This document shows positions 17,792-26,984 of a stretch of DNA of 64,000 nt, piece after piece (position 1 is the stretch's first letter; each line of letters opens with the position of its first letter). The stretch comes from Afipia sp. (lineage in GTDB: Bacteria; Pseudomonadota; Alphaproteobacteria; Rhizobiales; Xanthobacteraceae), in assembly GCA_017308595.1 (NCBI GenBank), contig JAFKER010000008.1, forward strand, positions 186,001 through 250,000, in the 5' to 3' direction. The notes beneath the pieces are model-generated. The model was not told where the DNA came from, did not search any database, and saw only the letters and a program-made list of their open reading frames with translations. A program made the translations under genes and the position numbers.

Positions 17792-19264
17792 CTACGAACG
17801 CTGCGGGCGCTGATGACGCTTATGGTCTTGCGCCTTCGCAGGCCGGCTTTCCCGGTGAAGAAATGCGACGCCCTGAATACCATCGCCGCCATTGCCGTGA
17901 GAAGAGCGTGGCTGCTCATGACGGACATTTTCGTGACGTCCGCCACCCTCATGACGGTTGGTCTGGACCATGCCGTTACCACCGCCCGGACGCCTGCGGC
18001 GGCGGGGGCCTTTCGAGCCGGGTGCGCCATCGTTTGCGCGGGCTCCATGGTTGTTGGGGTTGTGTCCGTGACCGTGGGATGAGCGGCCCTGACGCTGCTG
18101 GGTAGCCCCGGCCGGTCGCTGCTGTTGCTGTCCGGGCGTACGGCGGTCTTCCTTCGGCAATGTCACCTTGATCAGGCGTTCGATATCGCGCAGGTAGCCG
18201 AGCTCCTCCGCTCCCGCCACCAGCGAAATCGCGGTGCCGTCTGCGCCGGCACGCGCGGTGCGGCCGATGCGGTGGACGTAGGTTTCCGGAATGTTGGTCA
18301 GGTCGAAGTTGATGACATGGCTGATGCCGTCGACGTCGATGCCGCGGGCGGCGATGTCGGTGGCGACCAAGGTCCGGATGTCACCGGTCCGGAACGCCGC
18401 CAGCACGCGCTCGCGGTGGTTCTGCGACTTGTTGCCATGGATGGCTTCGGCCGGAATTCCCGCCTTTACAAGGCCTTTTACGACCTTGTCGGCACCGTGC
18501 TTGGTGCGGGTGAAGACCAATGCGCGGTTGACCTGCTCGGTCTTGAGAAGCTGCGCCAGAACGGCGGGCTTTGCCGAATGATCGACCTGCAGCACCTTCT
18601 GCGTGATGCGTTCGACCGTGGACGATACCGGCGTCACGGCGACGCGCGCCGGATCCTTCAGCATCTGGTCGGCGAGATCGGCAATGTCCTTCGGCATGGT
18701 TGCGGAGAAGAACAGGGTCTGGCGCTTGATCGGCAGCTTGGCGACGATTTTGCGGATGTCGTTGATGAAGCCCATGTCCAGCATGCGGTCGGCTTCATCG
18801 AGCACCAGAAATTCGACCTGGTTGAGTTTGAGCGCATTGCCCTGAACCATATCGAGCAGGCGGCCGGGGGTTGCCACCATGACTTCTACGCCCTGCATGA
18901 CGGAGCGGACCTGACGGCCCATCGGCACGCCGCCGATCGCCAGCGCCGAGGTGAGGCGCATATGGCGGCCATAGGCATTGAAGCTGTCGAGGATCTGGCC
19001 GGACAGTTCGCGGGTCGGGCTCAACACCAGCACGCGGCAGGTCTTGGGCTGCGGCTTGATGCGGTTTTCCAGGATGCGATGCAGGATTGGGAGCGCGAAG
19101 GATGCGGTCTTGCCGGTGCCGGTCTGGGCGATGCCGATGACGTCGCGGCCGGTGATGGCGATTGGAATGGTCTGGGCCTGGATGGGAGTGGGCGTGACGT
19201 AGTTTTCTTCTTTGAGCGCACGCGAGATTGGATCGGCAAGGCCGAAATCCTGAAAGGAGGTCAA
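17792..19264 (-). CDS. rhlE: DEAD-box RNA helicase (RhlE-like)
   Basis: A 490-residue ATP-dependent RNA helicase. Motifs in order: Q-motif 'TPTPIQAQTIP', I 'AQTGTGKT', Ia 'PTRELSGQI', II 'DEAD', III 'SAT', IV-VI ending 'HRIGRTARAG'. After residue ~385 comes a long low-complexity basic tail rich in Gln, Arg, Gly, His and Asn that probably binds RNA. The start is TTG at 19264: no in-frame ATG exists before the conserved 'TSFQDFGLADPISRAL'. Its leader contains a perfect 9-bp hairpin. Together with infA and cspA it looks like a cold-adaptation RNA module. Confidence 0.93.
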   Translation of the reverse strand: MTSFQDFGLADPISRALKEENYVTPTPIQAQTIPIAITGRDVIGIAQTGTGKTASFALPILHRILENRIKPQPKTCRVLVLSPTRELSGQILDSFNAYGRHMRLTSALAIGGVPMGRQVRSVMQGVEVMVATPGRLLDMVQGNALKLNQVEFLVLDEADRMLDMGFINDIRKIVAKLPIKRQTLFFSATMPKDIADLADQMLKDPARVAVTPVSSTVERITQKVLQVDHSAKPAVLAQLLKTEQVNRALVFTRTKHGADKVVKGLVKAGIPAEAIHGNKSQNHRERVLAAFRTGDIRTLVATDIAARGIDVDGISHVINFDLTNIPETYVHRIGRTARAGADGTAISLVAGAEELGYLRDIERLIKVTLPKEDRRTPGQQQQRPAGATQQRQGRSSHGHGHNPNNHGARANDGAPGSKGPRRRRRPGGGNGMVQTNRHEGGGRHENVRHEQPRSSHGNGGDGIQGVAFLHRESRPAKAQDHKRHQRPQRS

Positions 19265-19549
19265 AAGGGTATCTTTCTATGAGTCGCAACGCGCGCCCGG
19301 CGGGATGCCGGGTGCGGGCGGGTGTCGGAGACACCCGCGTGTCTGGGGCGTCGGCTTCGGTTAGCTGAAGGGGCAAGCCAGAAACCGTAAACGGGATCAG
19401 TACACGCGGCTCGCAAAGACCCGATGATTCTCAAGGTCGTGGCGCTGATATGGAGCAGGAACACGGCACTTTCAAGGTGAAATCGGTCCCGGGGGCCTCG
19501 CGGAGCTATTATGGTTGGCAAGGCGATAGGGTAGCGTCGGCGGATCATT

Positions 19550-19566
19550 TGCACGGATTTTATACA
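19550..19566 (+). promoter_or_regulatory. Possible NtrC site 1 upstream of urtA
   Basis: 17-base element TGCACG-GATTT-TATACA. One half matches the NtrC consensus TGCACC-N5-GGTGCA well and the other poorly. It lies 29 bases (about three helical turns) from site 2. Confidence 0.3.
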
Positions 19567-19578
19567 TCGTCGAGTTGT

Positions 19579-19595
19579 TGCAAATTTTTTATGCA
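19579..19595 (+). promoter_or_regulatory. Possible NtrC site 2 upstream of urtA
   Basis: 17-base dyad TGCAAA-TTTTT-TATGCA with the outer TGCA/TGCA bases and the length of the NtrC operator. It lies about 115-130 bases before the sigma-54 promoter, a normal enhancer distance. Confidence 0.35.
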
Positions 19596-19708
19596 AATGC
19601 CTTTTGCTTCGTCAGGAAAGCCGCGCATAAATTAGGCAGCAAAAATACACTTCGGCATCAGATCGAATTTTCCTAAGATAAATCAGATGATTAGGTGAAA
19701 CCTCGCCA

Positions 19709-19723
19709 TGGCATAGTTCTTGC
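19709..19723 (+). promoter_or_regulatory. Sigma-54 promoter of urtA
   Basis: TGGCATAGTTCTTGC has the invariant GG (19710-19711) and GC (19722-19723) separated by exactly 10 bases and is close to the full consensus TGGCACG-N4-TTGC. It is 71 bases before the urtA ATG. This fits nitrogen control of urea uptake. Confidence 0.7.
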
Positions 19724-19794
19724 GATTCCCTTAACGCCGCCGGCCGGAGGCCGTCGCACAGCGTTTCACGTCTGCGTCAGGGAGATGACATCGC

Positions 19795-21114
19795 ATGACT
19801 AGGCATTTTAACACCGCTGCAGTTGCACCACTCAGCCGCCGTAAATGGTTGGCCGCAACTGCGGGTCTTTTTTTGGGTCTCGCCTCGGTTGGCGGGGCAA
19901 AGGCACAGGACACCATCAAGGTCGGCGTCCTTCATTCACTTTCAGGAACGATGGCCATCAGCGAAACCACGCTGAAGGATACGGTGCTCTTCCTCATCGA
20001 TGAGCAGAACAAGAAGGGCGGCGTTCTCGGCAAGAAGCTCGAGGCGGTCGTGGTCGACCCGGCTTCGAACTGGCCGCTGTTCGCCGAAAAGGCCCGCGAA
20101 CTGATCACCAAGGACAAGGTGTCCGTGGTGTTCGGCTGCTGGACCTCGGTGTCGCGCAAGTCCGTGCTGCCGGTGTTCAAGGAACTGAACTCGATCCTGT
20201 TCTATCCCGTGCAGTACGAAGGCGAGGAGAGCGAGCGTAACGTGTTCTACACGGGTGCGGCTCCGAACCAGCAGGCGATCCCGGCGGTCGACTATCTCGC
20301 CAAGGAAGAGAAGGTGCAGCGCTGGGTTCTGGCCGGCACCGACTACGTTTATCCGCGCACCACCAACAAGATCCTTGAGGCCTATCTGAAGTCGAAGGGC
20401 GTCAAGGCCGAAGACATCATGATCAACTACACCCCGTTCGGTCACTCGGACTGGCAGACGATCGTGGCTGACATCAAGAAGTTCGGTTCGGCTGGCAAGA
20501 AGACGGCGGTGGTTTCGACCATCAACGGCGACGCCAACGTTCCGTTCTACAAAGAGCTCGGCAACCAGGGCATCAAGGCGACCGACATTCCGGTCGTTGC
20601 GTTCTCGGTCGGCGAAGAAGAGCTTGCCGGCATCGACACCAAGCCGCTGCTCGGCCATCTGGCTGCCTGGAACTACTTCCAGTCGATCAAGACCCCGGAG
20701 AACGAGGCCTTCATCAAGTCGTGGCAGGCCTACACCAAGAACCCGAAGCGCGTGACCAACGATCCGATGGAAGCGCATGTGATCGGCTTCAATATGTGGG
20801 TGAAGGCCGTCGAGAAGGCCGGTTCGGTCGATCCGGACAAGGTCATCGACGCGCTTCCGGGCACCAAGGCGCCGAACCTCACTGGCGGTGTGTCGGAAAT
20901 GCTTCCGAACCATCACATCACCAAGCCTGTCTTCATCGGCGAAATCAAAGCTGATGGTCAGTTCGACGTGGTGTGGAAGACCCCCGGCCTCGTGGCTGGC
21001 GATGCATGGTCGAAGGAGCTTGAAGGCTCCAAGGACCTGATCGGTGACTGGGTTGGCAAGAAGTGCGGCAACTTCAACACCAAGACCAACAAGTGCGGCG
21101 GTCAGGGCTCCTGA
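19795..21114 (+). CDS. urtA: Urea ABC transporter substrate-binding protein
   Basis: A 439-residue periplasmic receptor of the branched-chain/amide-binding type. The N terminus 'SRRKWLAATAGLFLGLASVGGAKAQ' is a cleavable signal with a twin-arginine-like SRRKWL. The mature start 'DTIKVGVLHSLSGTMAISE' and 'PVQYEGEESERNVFYTGAAPNQQ' are characteristic of UrtA. It delivers urea to UrtBC and is the first gene of urtABCDE. A strong hairpin after the gene would let it be made in excess over the membrane subunits. Confidence 0.95.
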   Translation: MTRHFNTAAVAPLSRRKWLAATAGLFLGLASVGGAKAQDTIKVGVLHSLSGTMAISETTLKDTVLFLIDEQNKKGGVLGKKLEAVVVDPASNWPLFAEKARELITKDKVSVVFGCWTSVSRKSVLPVFKELNSILFYPVQYEGEESERNVFYTGAAPNQQAIPAVDYLAKEEKVQRWVLAGTDYVYPRTTNKILEAYLKSKGVKAEDIMINYTPFGHSDWQTIVADIKKFGSAGKKTAVVSTINGDANVPFYKELGNQGIKATDIPVVAFSVGEEELAGIDTKPLLGHLAAWNYFQSIKTPENEAFIKSWQAYTKNPKRVTNDPMEAHVIGFNMWVKAVEKAGSVDPDKVIDALPGTKAPNLTGGVSEMLPNHHITKPVFIGEIKADGQFDVVWKTPGLVAGDAWSKELEGSKDLIGDWVGKKCGNFNTKTNKCGGQGS

Positions 21115-21142
21115 TCTGTCCCGTGTCTCGATCTGAATGATC

Positions 21143-21169
21143 GGAAGGCGGCGACAGTCGCCGCCTTCC
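21143..21169 (+). terminator. urtA-urtB intercistronic hairpin
   Basis: Perfect inverted repeat GGAAGGCGGCGAC / GTCGCCGCCTTCC (21143-21155 and 21157-21169), 28 bases after the urtA stop. Only a weak T-rich stretch follows, so partial termination or 3'-end stabilisation is likelier than full termination. Confidence 0.65.
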
Positions 21170-21193
21170 TCTTACCTCTGCCGGGGTTGTCAC

Positions 21194-22804
21194 GTGCTCT
21201 TTTCATTTTTTCATCGCTGCCGCGCGGCAGCTATTGCGCTGATGCTTGTGGCCGTCTCAGGCGTGCCGGTCTTCGCCGGTCCTTTTGAAGATGCCGTCGC
21301 ACAGTTCGCCAACGACTCATTTTCCGATACCGAAGCTGCGGTCGGCGTGCTGGCGACCAGCGGCAATCCGCTGGCTTTCCCGATCATCGATGCACTTGCG
21401 GATGGCCGCCTGCTGGCCGATCCGCAGAGCAAGAAAGTTTTCGTGAAGGACAAGGGCGGCAAGGTCATCGATGCCGCGACCGGCGAGGCCGCAACGGCAC
21501 CGGCCGGAGCCGCCGCGGTGCGCCTCAACAATCGTTTGCGTCGTGGTGTCGAAGCTGCGCTGGGCGGACTGACCCTGTTGTCGCCTGATCCAGCCAAACG
21601 CATCCAGGCGGCACAGTCGGTGTTCAAGAGCCATGACGCGGCTTTCCTGCCGGTGGTCGAGACCGCCCTGCAGAAGGAAACCAACAGCAGCGCGAAGCGC
21701 GCATTCGCTGAAGCAAGGGCTGCGATCATTCTATTCGACCCGAAGGCATCCGAGGCTGACAAGCTCGATGCCGTATCGGTCATTCGCGAGCGCGGCGATC
21801 AGGAGGCATTGGCACTTCTGACAGGTCTTTCCTTTGAACCGCAGTCTGCGCTCGGACGCACATCAGCCGCCGCCATCAGCGCGATCCAGAGCAAGCTTGC
21901 GATCTGGGCGACGGCGCAGAACGCGTGGTATGGCCTCTCGCTGGGTTCGGTGCTGTTGCTCGCCGCCATCGGCCTTGCCATTACCTTCGGCGTGATGGGC
22001 GTCATTAACATGGCCCACGGCGAGATGGTGATGATCGGCGCTTACGTCACCTTCATGGTGCAGGAGGTGATTCGTAATCAGTATCCCGGGCTGTTCGATT
22101 ACTCGCTGCTGATCGCGGTGCCGCTGGCGTTTCTGGTCGCGGGCCTGATCGGTGTCATTATTGAGCGCAGCATCATCCGCTTTCTTTATGGCCGTCCATT
22201 GGAAACGCTGCTCGCGACATGGGGACTGTCGCTGGTGCTGCAGCAGGCGGTTCGCACTATGTTCGGCCCGACCAACCGCGAGGTCGGCAATCCGTCATGG
22301 ATGAGCGGCGCGTTCGAGATCGGTCAGATGACGATCACCTACAATCGCCTATGGATCGTGGTCTTCACGCTGGTCGTGTTCTTCCTGCTGCTCGGCATGC
22401 TGCGTTTCACCAGTCTCGGGCTTGAGATGCGCGCGGTGACGCAGAACCGCCGTATGGCGGCGTCCATGGGGATTGCGACCTCGCGCGTCGATGCACTGAC
22501 CTTCGGCCTCGGCTCAGGTATTGCGGGTATCGCCGGTGTGGCGCTGTCGCAGATCGATAACGTCAGCCCGAACCTCGGCCAGAGCTACATCATCGACAGC
22601 TTTATGGTCGTGGTGTTCGGCGGCGTCGGCAATCTCTGGGGGACGCTGGTGGGTGCGATGACGCTCGGCATTGCCAACAAGTTCCTTGAGCCGGTGGCGG
22701 GTGCTGTTCTCGGCAAGATCGCGATCCTCGTGCTGATCATCCTCTTCATCCAGAAGCGGCCGCGCGGTCTGTTCGCGCTTAAGGGCCGGTCGGTGGAAGC
22801 ATGA
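21194..22804 (+). CDS. urtB: Urea ABC transporter permease UrtB
   Basis: A 536-residue inner-membrane permease. An N-terminal signal-like segment is followed by a ~200-residue non-membrane domain ('PFEDAVAQFANDSFSDTEAAVGVLA'), as is typical of UrtB but not of LivH. The LivH-like membrane domain begins near 'LSLGSVLLLAAIGLAITFGVMGVINMAHGEM'. I chose GTG at 21194 because an upstream in-frame ATG at 21137 would place the intercistronic hairpin inside the coding sequence. Its stop overlaps the urtC start by 4 bases (ATGA). Confidence 0.92.
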   Translation: MLFSFFHRCRAAAIALMLVAVSGVPVFAGPFEDAVAQFANDSFSDTEAAVGVLATSGNPLAFPIIDALADGRLLADPQSKKVFVKDKGGKVIDAATGEAATAPAGAAAVRLNNRLRRGVEAALGGLTLLSPDPAKRIQAAQSVFKSHDAAFLPVVETALQKETNSSAKRAFAEARAAIILFDPKASEADKLDAVSVIRERGDQEALALLTGLSFEPQSALGRTSAAAISAIQSKLAIWATAQNAWYGLSLGSVLLLAAIGLAITFGVMGVINMAHGEMVMIGAYVTFMVQEVIRNQYPGLFDYSLLIAVPLAFLVAGLIGVIIERSIIRFLYGRPLETLLATWGLSLVLQQAVRTMFGPTNREVGNPSWMSGAFEIGQMTITYNRLWIVVFTLVVFFLLLGMLRFTSLGLEMRAVTQNRRMAASMGIATSRVDALTFGLGSGIAGIAGVALSQIDNVSPNLGQSYIIDSFMVVVFGGVGNLWGTLVGAMTLGIANKFLEPVAGAVLGKIAILVLIILFIQKRPRGLFALKGRSVEA

Positions 22805-23991
22805 CGCCGTACTTTCTCACCCGATCGCTCAACAAGAGCGCGACCGTCTTCCTGCTGATCGTGGCTGCCGTCGGCATTCTTGTGCCGCTGTCCAATCTTT
22901 TGCTGCCCGCGTCGTCGCCGTTTCAGGTGCCGACTTATCTGATGGCGCTGTTCGGAAAATATCTCTGCTACGCCATCCTCGCGCTCTCGATCGATCTGAT
23001 CTGGGGTTACTGCGGCATCCTCTCGCTCGGCCACGGCGCCTTCTTCGCGCTCGGCGGCTATGCGATGGGCATGTACCTGATGCGGCAGATCGGCTCGCGG
23101 GGCGTCTACGGCAATCCGGTCCTGCCGGATTTCATGGTGTTCCTGAACTACAAGGCGCTGCCGTGGTACTGGCACGGCTTCGATATGTTCTGGTTCGCGG
23201 CCATGATGGTGCTGCTGGTGCCGGGACTGCTCGCCTTCTGTTTCGGATGGCTGGCTTTCCGTTCGCGTGTCACCGGTGTGTATCTTTCCATCATCACGCA
23301 GGCGATGACTTATGCACTCCTGCTGGCGTTCTTCCGCAACGACTTCGGCTTCGGCGGCAACAACGGTCTGACCGATTTCAAGGACATCCTCGGCTTCAAC
23401 GTGCAGGCGCAGGGGACACGGGCCGCTCTGTTCATGCTGTCGTGTCTGGCATTGGCACTGGCATTCCTGATTTGCCGCGCCATCGTCACCTCGAAACTCG
23501 GCAAGGTGCTGATCGCGATCCGCGATGCGGAATCGCGCACGCGTTTTCTCGGTTACCGCGTTGAGAACTACAAGCTGTTCGTGTTCACGCTGTCGGCCTG
23601 CATGGCCGGTGTCGCGGGTGCCTTGTATGTGCCGCAGGTTGGCATCATCAATCCGGGTGAATTTGCCCCGGGCAATTCCATCGAAGCCGTCATCTGGGTC
23701 GCAGTCGGCGGACGCGGCACGCTGATCGGCGCTGCGCTTGGCGCGGTGGTCGTCAACTACGCCAAGACCGTCTTCACGTCCGGTGTCCTCGCGCCGTATT
23801 GGCTGTTCATGCTTGGCGCGCTGTTCATTCTGGTGACGCTGCTGCTGCCGAAGGGCATCGTCGGCACCGTCAAGGATTGGTGGGCGGGGCGTCGCGAACA
23901 ACTTGCGGCGGATGAAGCCAGCGCGGCGGCGGAAGACGGCGTCACCAAGCCGAGTGTTGAATCAAGTCTCAAACCAGGTCTCGCGGAGTAA
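22801..23991 (+). CDS. urtC: Urea ABC transporter permease UrtC
   Basis: A 396-residue LivM-like permease with about ten membrane segments and the cytoplasmic coupling motif 'KLGKVLIAIRDAESRTRFLGYRVENYKLFVF'. It partners UrtB to form the urea channel. Its start overlaps urtB and it precedes urtD by 5 bases. The hydrophilic C terminus ('EDGVTKPSVESSLK') is cytoplasmic. Confidence 0.94.
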   Translation: MTPYFLTRSLNKSATVFLLIVAAVGILVPLSNLLLPASSPFQVPTYLMALFGKYLCYAILALSIDLIWGYCGILSLGHGAFFALGGYAMGMYLMRQIGSRGVYGNPVLPDFMVFLNYKALPWYWHGFDMFWFAAMMVLLVPGLLAFCFGWLAFRSRVTGVYLSIITQAMTYALLLAFFRNDFGFGGNNGLTDFKDILGFNVQAQGTRAALFMLSCLALALAFLICRAIVTSKLGKVLIAIRDAESRTRFLGYRVENYKLFVFTLSACMAGVAGALYVPQVGIINPGEFAPGNSIEAVIWVAVGGRGTLIGAALGAVVVNYAKTVFTSGVLAPYWLFMLGALFILVTLLLPKGIVGTVKDWWAGRREQLAADEASAAAEDGVTKPSVESSLKPGLAE

Positions 23992-23996
23992 GGCAC

Positions 23997-24758
23997 ATGA
24001 ACGTCATGGATACCCGCGCCACCTCCGCGATGCTTTACCTCGACGGCGTGCATGTCTCGTTCGACGGCTTTCATGCCATCAACAACCTGTCGCTGACCAT
24101 TGCGCCCGGCGAGATGCGTGCGATCATCGGCCCCAACGGGGCCGGAAAAACCACGATGATGGACATTATCACCGGCAAGACCAAGCCGGACGAAGGCGAC
24201 GTGCTGTTCGACGGCAAGGTCGATCTGACGCGACTCGATGAAACGCAGATCGCCGAACTTGGTATCGGGCGGAAATTCCAGAAACCGACGGTGTTCGAGA
24301 GCCAGACCATCGAAGACAATCTGCTGCTGGCGCTCAATGTCGATCACAAGGTACGCGGCACGCTTTTCTGGCGCGAGACGCCGGACGAGAGCGAGCGGAT
24401 CGAGCGTGTGCTGGAGACCATCCGTTTAAAGGATTCGCGCGATCGCCTGGCAGGCGCGCTTTCGCATGGGCAAAAGCAGTGGCTCGAAATCGGAATGTTG
24501 CTGGCCCAGGACCCGAAGTTGCTGCTGGTCGACGAACCTGTTGCAGGCATGACCGATGTGGAGACGCATCAGACCGCGGAGCTGCTCAAGGAGATCAACA
24601 AGGAAAAGACGGTGGTCGTTGTCGAGCATGACATGACGTTCGTGCGTGAACTCGGCGTCCGCGTCACCTGCCTGCATGAAGGATCGGTTCTTGCGGAAGG
24701 CACGCTCGATCAGGTCTCGAACAACGAGCGCGTCATTGAAGTATATCTGGGGCGTTAG
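23997..24758 (+). CDS. urtD: Urea ABC transporter ATPase UrtD
   Basis: A 253-residue LivG-type ATPase: Walker A 'GPNGAGKTT', the UrtD-typical 'LGIGRKFQKPTVFESQTIEDNL', a signature 'LSHGQKQWLEIGMLLAQ' and Walker B 'LLLVDEPVAGMTD'. The SHGQ rather than SGGQ signature is normal for this family. It energises urea import with UrtE. Followed by urtE after 3 bases. Confidence 0.95.
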   Translation: MNVMDTRATSAMLYLDGVHVSFDGFHAINNLSLTIAPGEMRAIIGPNGAGKTTMMDIITGKTKPDEGDVLFDGKVDLTRLDETQIAELGIGRKFQKPTVFESQTIEDNLLLALNVDHKVRGTLFWRETPDESERIERVLETIRLKDSRDRLAGALSHGQKQWLEIGMLLAQDPKLLLVDEPVAGMTDVETHQTAELLKEINKEKTVVVVEHDMTFVRELGVRVTCLHEGSVLAEGTLDQVSNNERVIEVYLGR

Positions 24759-24761
24759 CGC

Positions 24762-25457
24762 ATGTTGGATGTAAAGAACATTACTCTCTATTACGGCGCG
24801 GCGCAGGCATTGCGTGGCGTTTCGCTCACCGCGGAACCGGGCAAAGTGACATGCGTGCTGGGCCGCAACGGCGTCGGCAAGACGAGTTTGCTGCGTGCCA
24901 TGGTCGGTCAGTATCCGATCAAGGATGGTTCGATCACGTTCGATGGTGCTGACCTTGGTCCGTTGAAGCCCTATGAGCGCGCGCGCAGGGGCATCGGATT
25001 CGTGCCGCAGGGCCGCGAAATCTTTCCGCTGCTGACCGTCGAGGAAAATCTCAAGACCGGCTTTGCGCCGCTCAAGCGCGACGATCGCACCATTCCGGAC
25101 GATGTATTCTCACTGTTTCCCGTGCTGAACACCATGCTCGGGCGGCGGGGCGGCGATCTCTCCGGCGGTCAGCAGCAGCAGCTCGCCATTGGGCGGGCGC
25201 TGGTGATGCGGCCAAAACTGCTCCTGCTCGATGAGCCGACCGAAGGGATTCAGCCGTCGATTATCAAGGATATCGGCCGCGCCATTTCCTATCTGCGCAG
25301 CCTGGGGACGATGGCGATCGTGCTGGTCGAACAATATCTCGACTTTGCCTGCGAGCTCGGCGACAATTTTGCGGTGATGGATCGCGGCGCGGTAAAATAT
25401 ACCTGCGACCGCAGCAATCTTGATCCCGTCGAGATCAGCCGCCAGATGGCGCTCTGA
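24762..25457 (+). CDS. urtE: Urea ABC transporter ATPase UrtE
   Basis: A 231-residue LivF-type ATPase with Walker A 'GRNGVGKTS', 'FVPQGREIFPLLTVEENL', signature 'LSGGQQQQLAIGRALV' and Walker B 'LLLLDEPTEGIQPS'. It is the second ATP-binding subunit of the urea importer. ureD begins 24 bases after its stop, so transport and urease genes look co-transcribed. Confidence 0.95.
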   Translation: MLDVKNITLYYGAAQALRGVSLTAEPGKVTCVLGRNGVGKTSLLRAMVGQYPIKDGSITFDGADLGPLKPYERARRGIGFVPQGREIFPLLTVEENLKTGFAPLKRDDRTIPDDVFSLFPVLNTMLGRRGGDLSGGQQQQLAIGRALVMRPKLLLLDEPTEGIQPSIIKDIGRAISYLRSLGTMAIVLVEQYLDFACELGDNFAVMDRGAVKYTCDRSNLDPVEISRQMAL

Positions 25458-25481
25458 CGGGACAACTACCGGCCGGAACAG

Positions 25482-26315
25482 ATGCAAAGCGGGATCATAT
25501 CGTCGGCGGATACTTTCTCGGCCAACCGGGCGGTTGGCACTGTGAAGTTCGACGTGCATCTGAAGGATGGCGCAACGCGGCGGCGAGAACTGCATGAGTC
25601 CGGTTCGCTCCGCGTTCGCTTTCCCTCGCCCGAACAAAAGGGTCTTTCGGCGGTGTTCGTGAACACGGCGGGCGGTGTTGCCGGTGGTGATCGCTTTGAC
25701 ATCGATATCGCCGCCGCAGACGGCGCGCATCTCACCGTCACGACCGCCGCGGCGGAAAAGGTTTATCGGTCCCATGGGCCGGAAGCGCAGGTGAACATCG
25801 CGTTACGCGCGGGAGCTGATGCGCGTCTGGCGTGGCTGCCGCAGGAAACCATTGTGTTCGATCGTGCCCGTGTCGCGCGCCGGATCGACATCGACCTGTC
25901 GCCAACAGCATCGCTGCTGCTCTGTGAAATCGTCGTGTTCGGCCGCGCCGCGATGGGCGAGACCATGACGAACGGCAGTTTCATCGACCGCTGGCGGATG
26001 CGGATCGGTGGCAAGCTTGTCTTTGCGGAGACAGTGAGGCTTGACGGTGACATTGCCGGGAAGCTCGCCGGTCGCGCGGTCGCAAACGGCGGCGTTGCCA
26101 TCGGCACGGCGCTGATCGTGCCGGGTGACGAAGCCATCGTCGAGCGTGTTCGCGAAGCATCCGAGGCTTGTGGTGCGGAAGTTGGCATCTCGGCATGGAA
26201 CGGATTTGCAATCGCGCGCTTCTGCGCTCAGGATGCCGCAAAGCTCCGCACCGATATGATGAAAGTGCTGGAACGTGTGAGCCCGTCGGGCTTGCCCAGA
26301 CTCTGGCTCAACTAA
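25482..26315 (+). CDS. ureD: Urease accessory protein UreD
   Basis: A 277-residue UreD/UreH family protein, the scaffold that binds apo-urease and, with UreF and UreG, guides nickel insertion. Conserved features include 'GLSAVFVNTAGGVAGGDRFDI', 'LTVTTAAAEKVYRS', 'LAWLPQETIVFD' and 'EIVVFGRAAMGE'. It begins the urease part of the operon. Confidence 0.94.
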   Translation: MQSGIISSADTFSANRAVGTVKFDVHLKDGATRRRELHESGSLRVRFPSPEQKGLSAVFVNTAGGVAGGDRFDIDIAAADGAHLTVTTAAAEKVYRSHGPEAQVNIALRAGADARLAWLPQETIVFDRARVARRIDIDLSPTASLLLCEIVVFGRAAMGETMTNGSFIDRWRMRIGGKLVFAETVRLDGDIAGKLAGRAVANGGVAIGTALIVPGDEAIVERVREASEACGAEVGISAWNGFAIARFCAQDAAKLRTDMMKVLERVSPSGLPRLWLN

Positions 26316-26342
26316 AATTCTGACAGACCGGATATTGCCCGC

Positions 26343-26645
26343 ATGAATTTGTCTCCCCGCGAAAAAGACAAGCTCCTCGTTTCCATGGCTGCCATTGTTG
26401 CGCGGCGACGCCTCGAAAGGGGTGTCAAACTTAATCACCCCGAAGCGATTGCCATTATCTCAGATTTCATCATCGAAGGCGCACGCGACGGTCGCACGGT
26501 TGCCGATCTGATGAAGGCTGGCGCGGAAGTGATTACGCGCGAGCAGTGCATGGACGGCATTGCGGAGATGATCCACGACATTCAGGTCGAAGCGACGTTC
26601 CCGGACGGAACGAAGCTCGTGACCGTGCATGAACCGATCAGGTGA
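26343..26645 (+). CDS. ureA: Urease gamma subunit
   Basis: A 100-residue structural subunit: '[27 protein letters not shown]' and '[21 protein letters not shown]' are the family signature. Length equals the usual 100 residues. Separate from beta, as in most bacteria. The next gene starts 9 bases later. Confidence 0.97.
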   Translation: MNLSPREKDKLLVSMAAIVARRRLERGVKLNHPEAIAIISDFIIEGARDGRTVADLMKAGAEVITREQCMDGIAEMIHDIQVEATFPDGTKLVTVHEPIR

Positions 26646-26654
26646 GGACAAACA

Positions 26655-26960
26655 ATGATCCCCGGTGAGCTCTTCATCAAAGACGGCGACATCGAACTCA
26701 ACGCAGGCCGCAAGACGACGACACTGACGGTGGCCAACACCGGCGACCGGCCGATTCAGGTCGGCTCGCACTATCACTTCTTCGAAACCAATCCGGCGCT
26801 GAAGTTCGACCGCAAGAAAGCGCGCGGCATGCGCCTCGACATTGCTGCGGGGACGGCAGTGCGTTTCGAGCCGGGGCAAACGCGCGAGGTCCATCTCGTT
26901 GCACTGGCAGGCAAGCGGACGATTTACGGTTTTCGCGGCGACGTAATGGGCAAGCTGTGA
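26655..26960 (+). CDS. ureB: Urease beta subunit
   Basis: A 101-residue beta subunit: '[21 protein letters not shown]', '[27 protein letters not shown]' and the ending '[14 protein letters not shown]' are diagnostic. It trims the catalytic alpha subunit in the trimer. A 160-base gap with a palindromic repeat separates it from ureC. Confidence 0.97.
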   Translation: MIPGELFIKDGDIELNAGRKTTTLTVANTGDRPIQVGSHYHFFETNPALKFDRKKARGMRLDIAAGTAVRFEPGQTREVHLVALAGKRTIYGFRGDVMGKL

Positions 26961-26984
26961 GCATTTTTCGCCGCACATGCCGGC

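Larger units (their letters stand above)
19265..19794. other. Long divergent intergenic region rhlE / urtA
   Basis: This 530-base gap contains the rhlE leader with a perfect hairpin GCGGGTGTC-GGA-GACACCCGC (19318-19338), two possible NtrC sites and a sigma-54 promoter for urtA (listed separately). I found no small gene. Confidence 0.6.

Noticed and set aside
18125-19282. Plus-strand open frame of about 385 codons
   Set aside because: Antisense shadow of the DEAD-box helicase.
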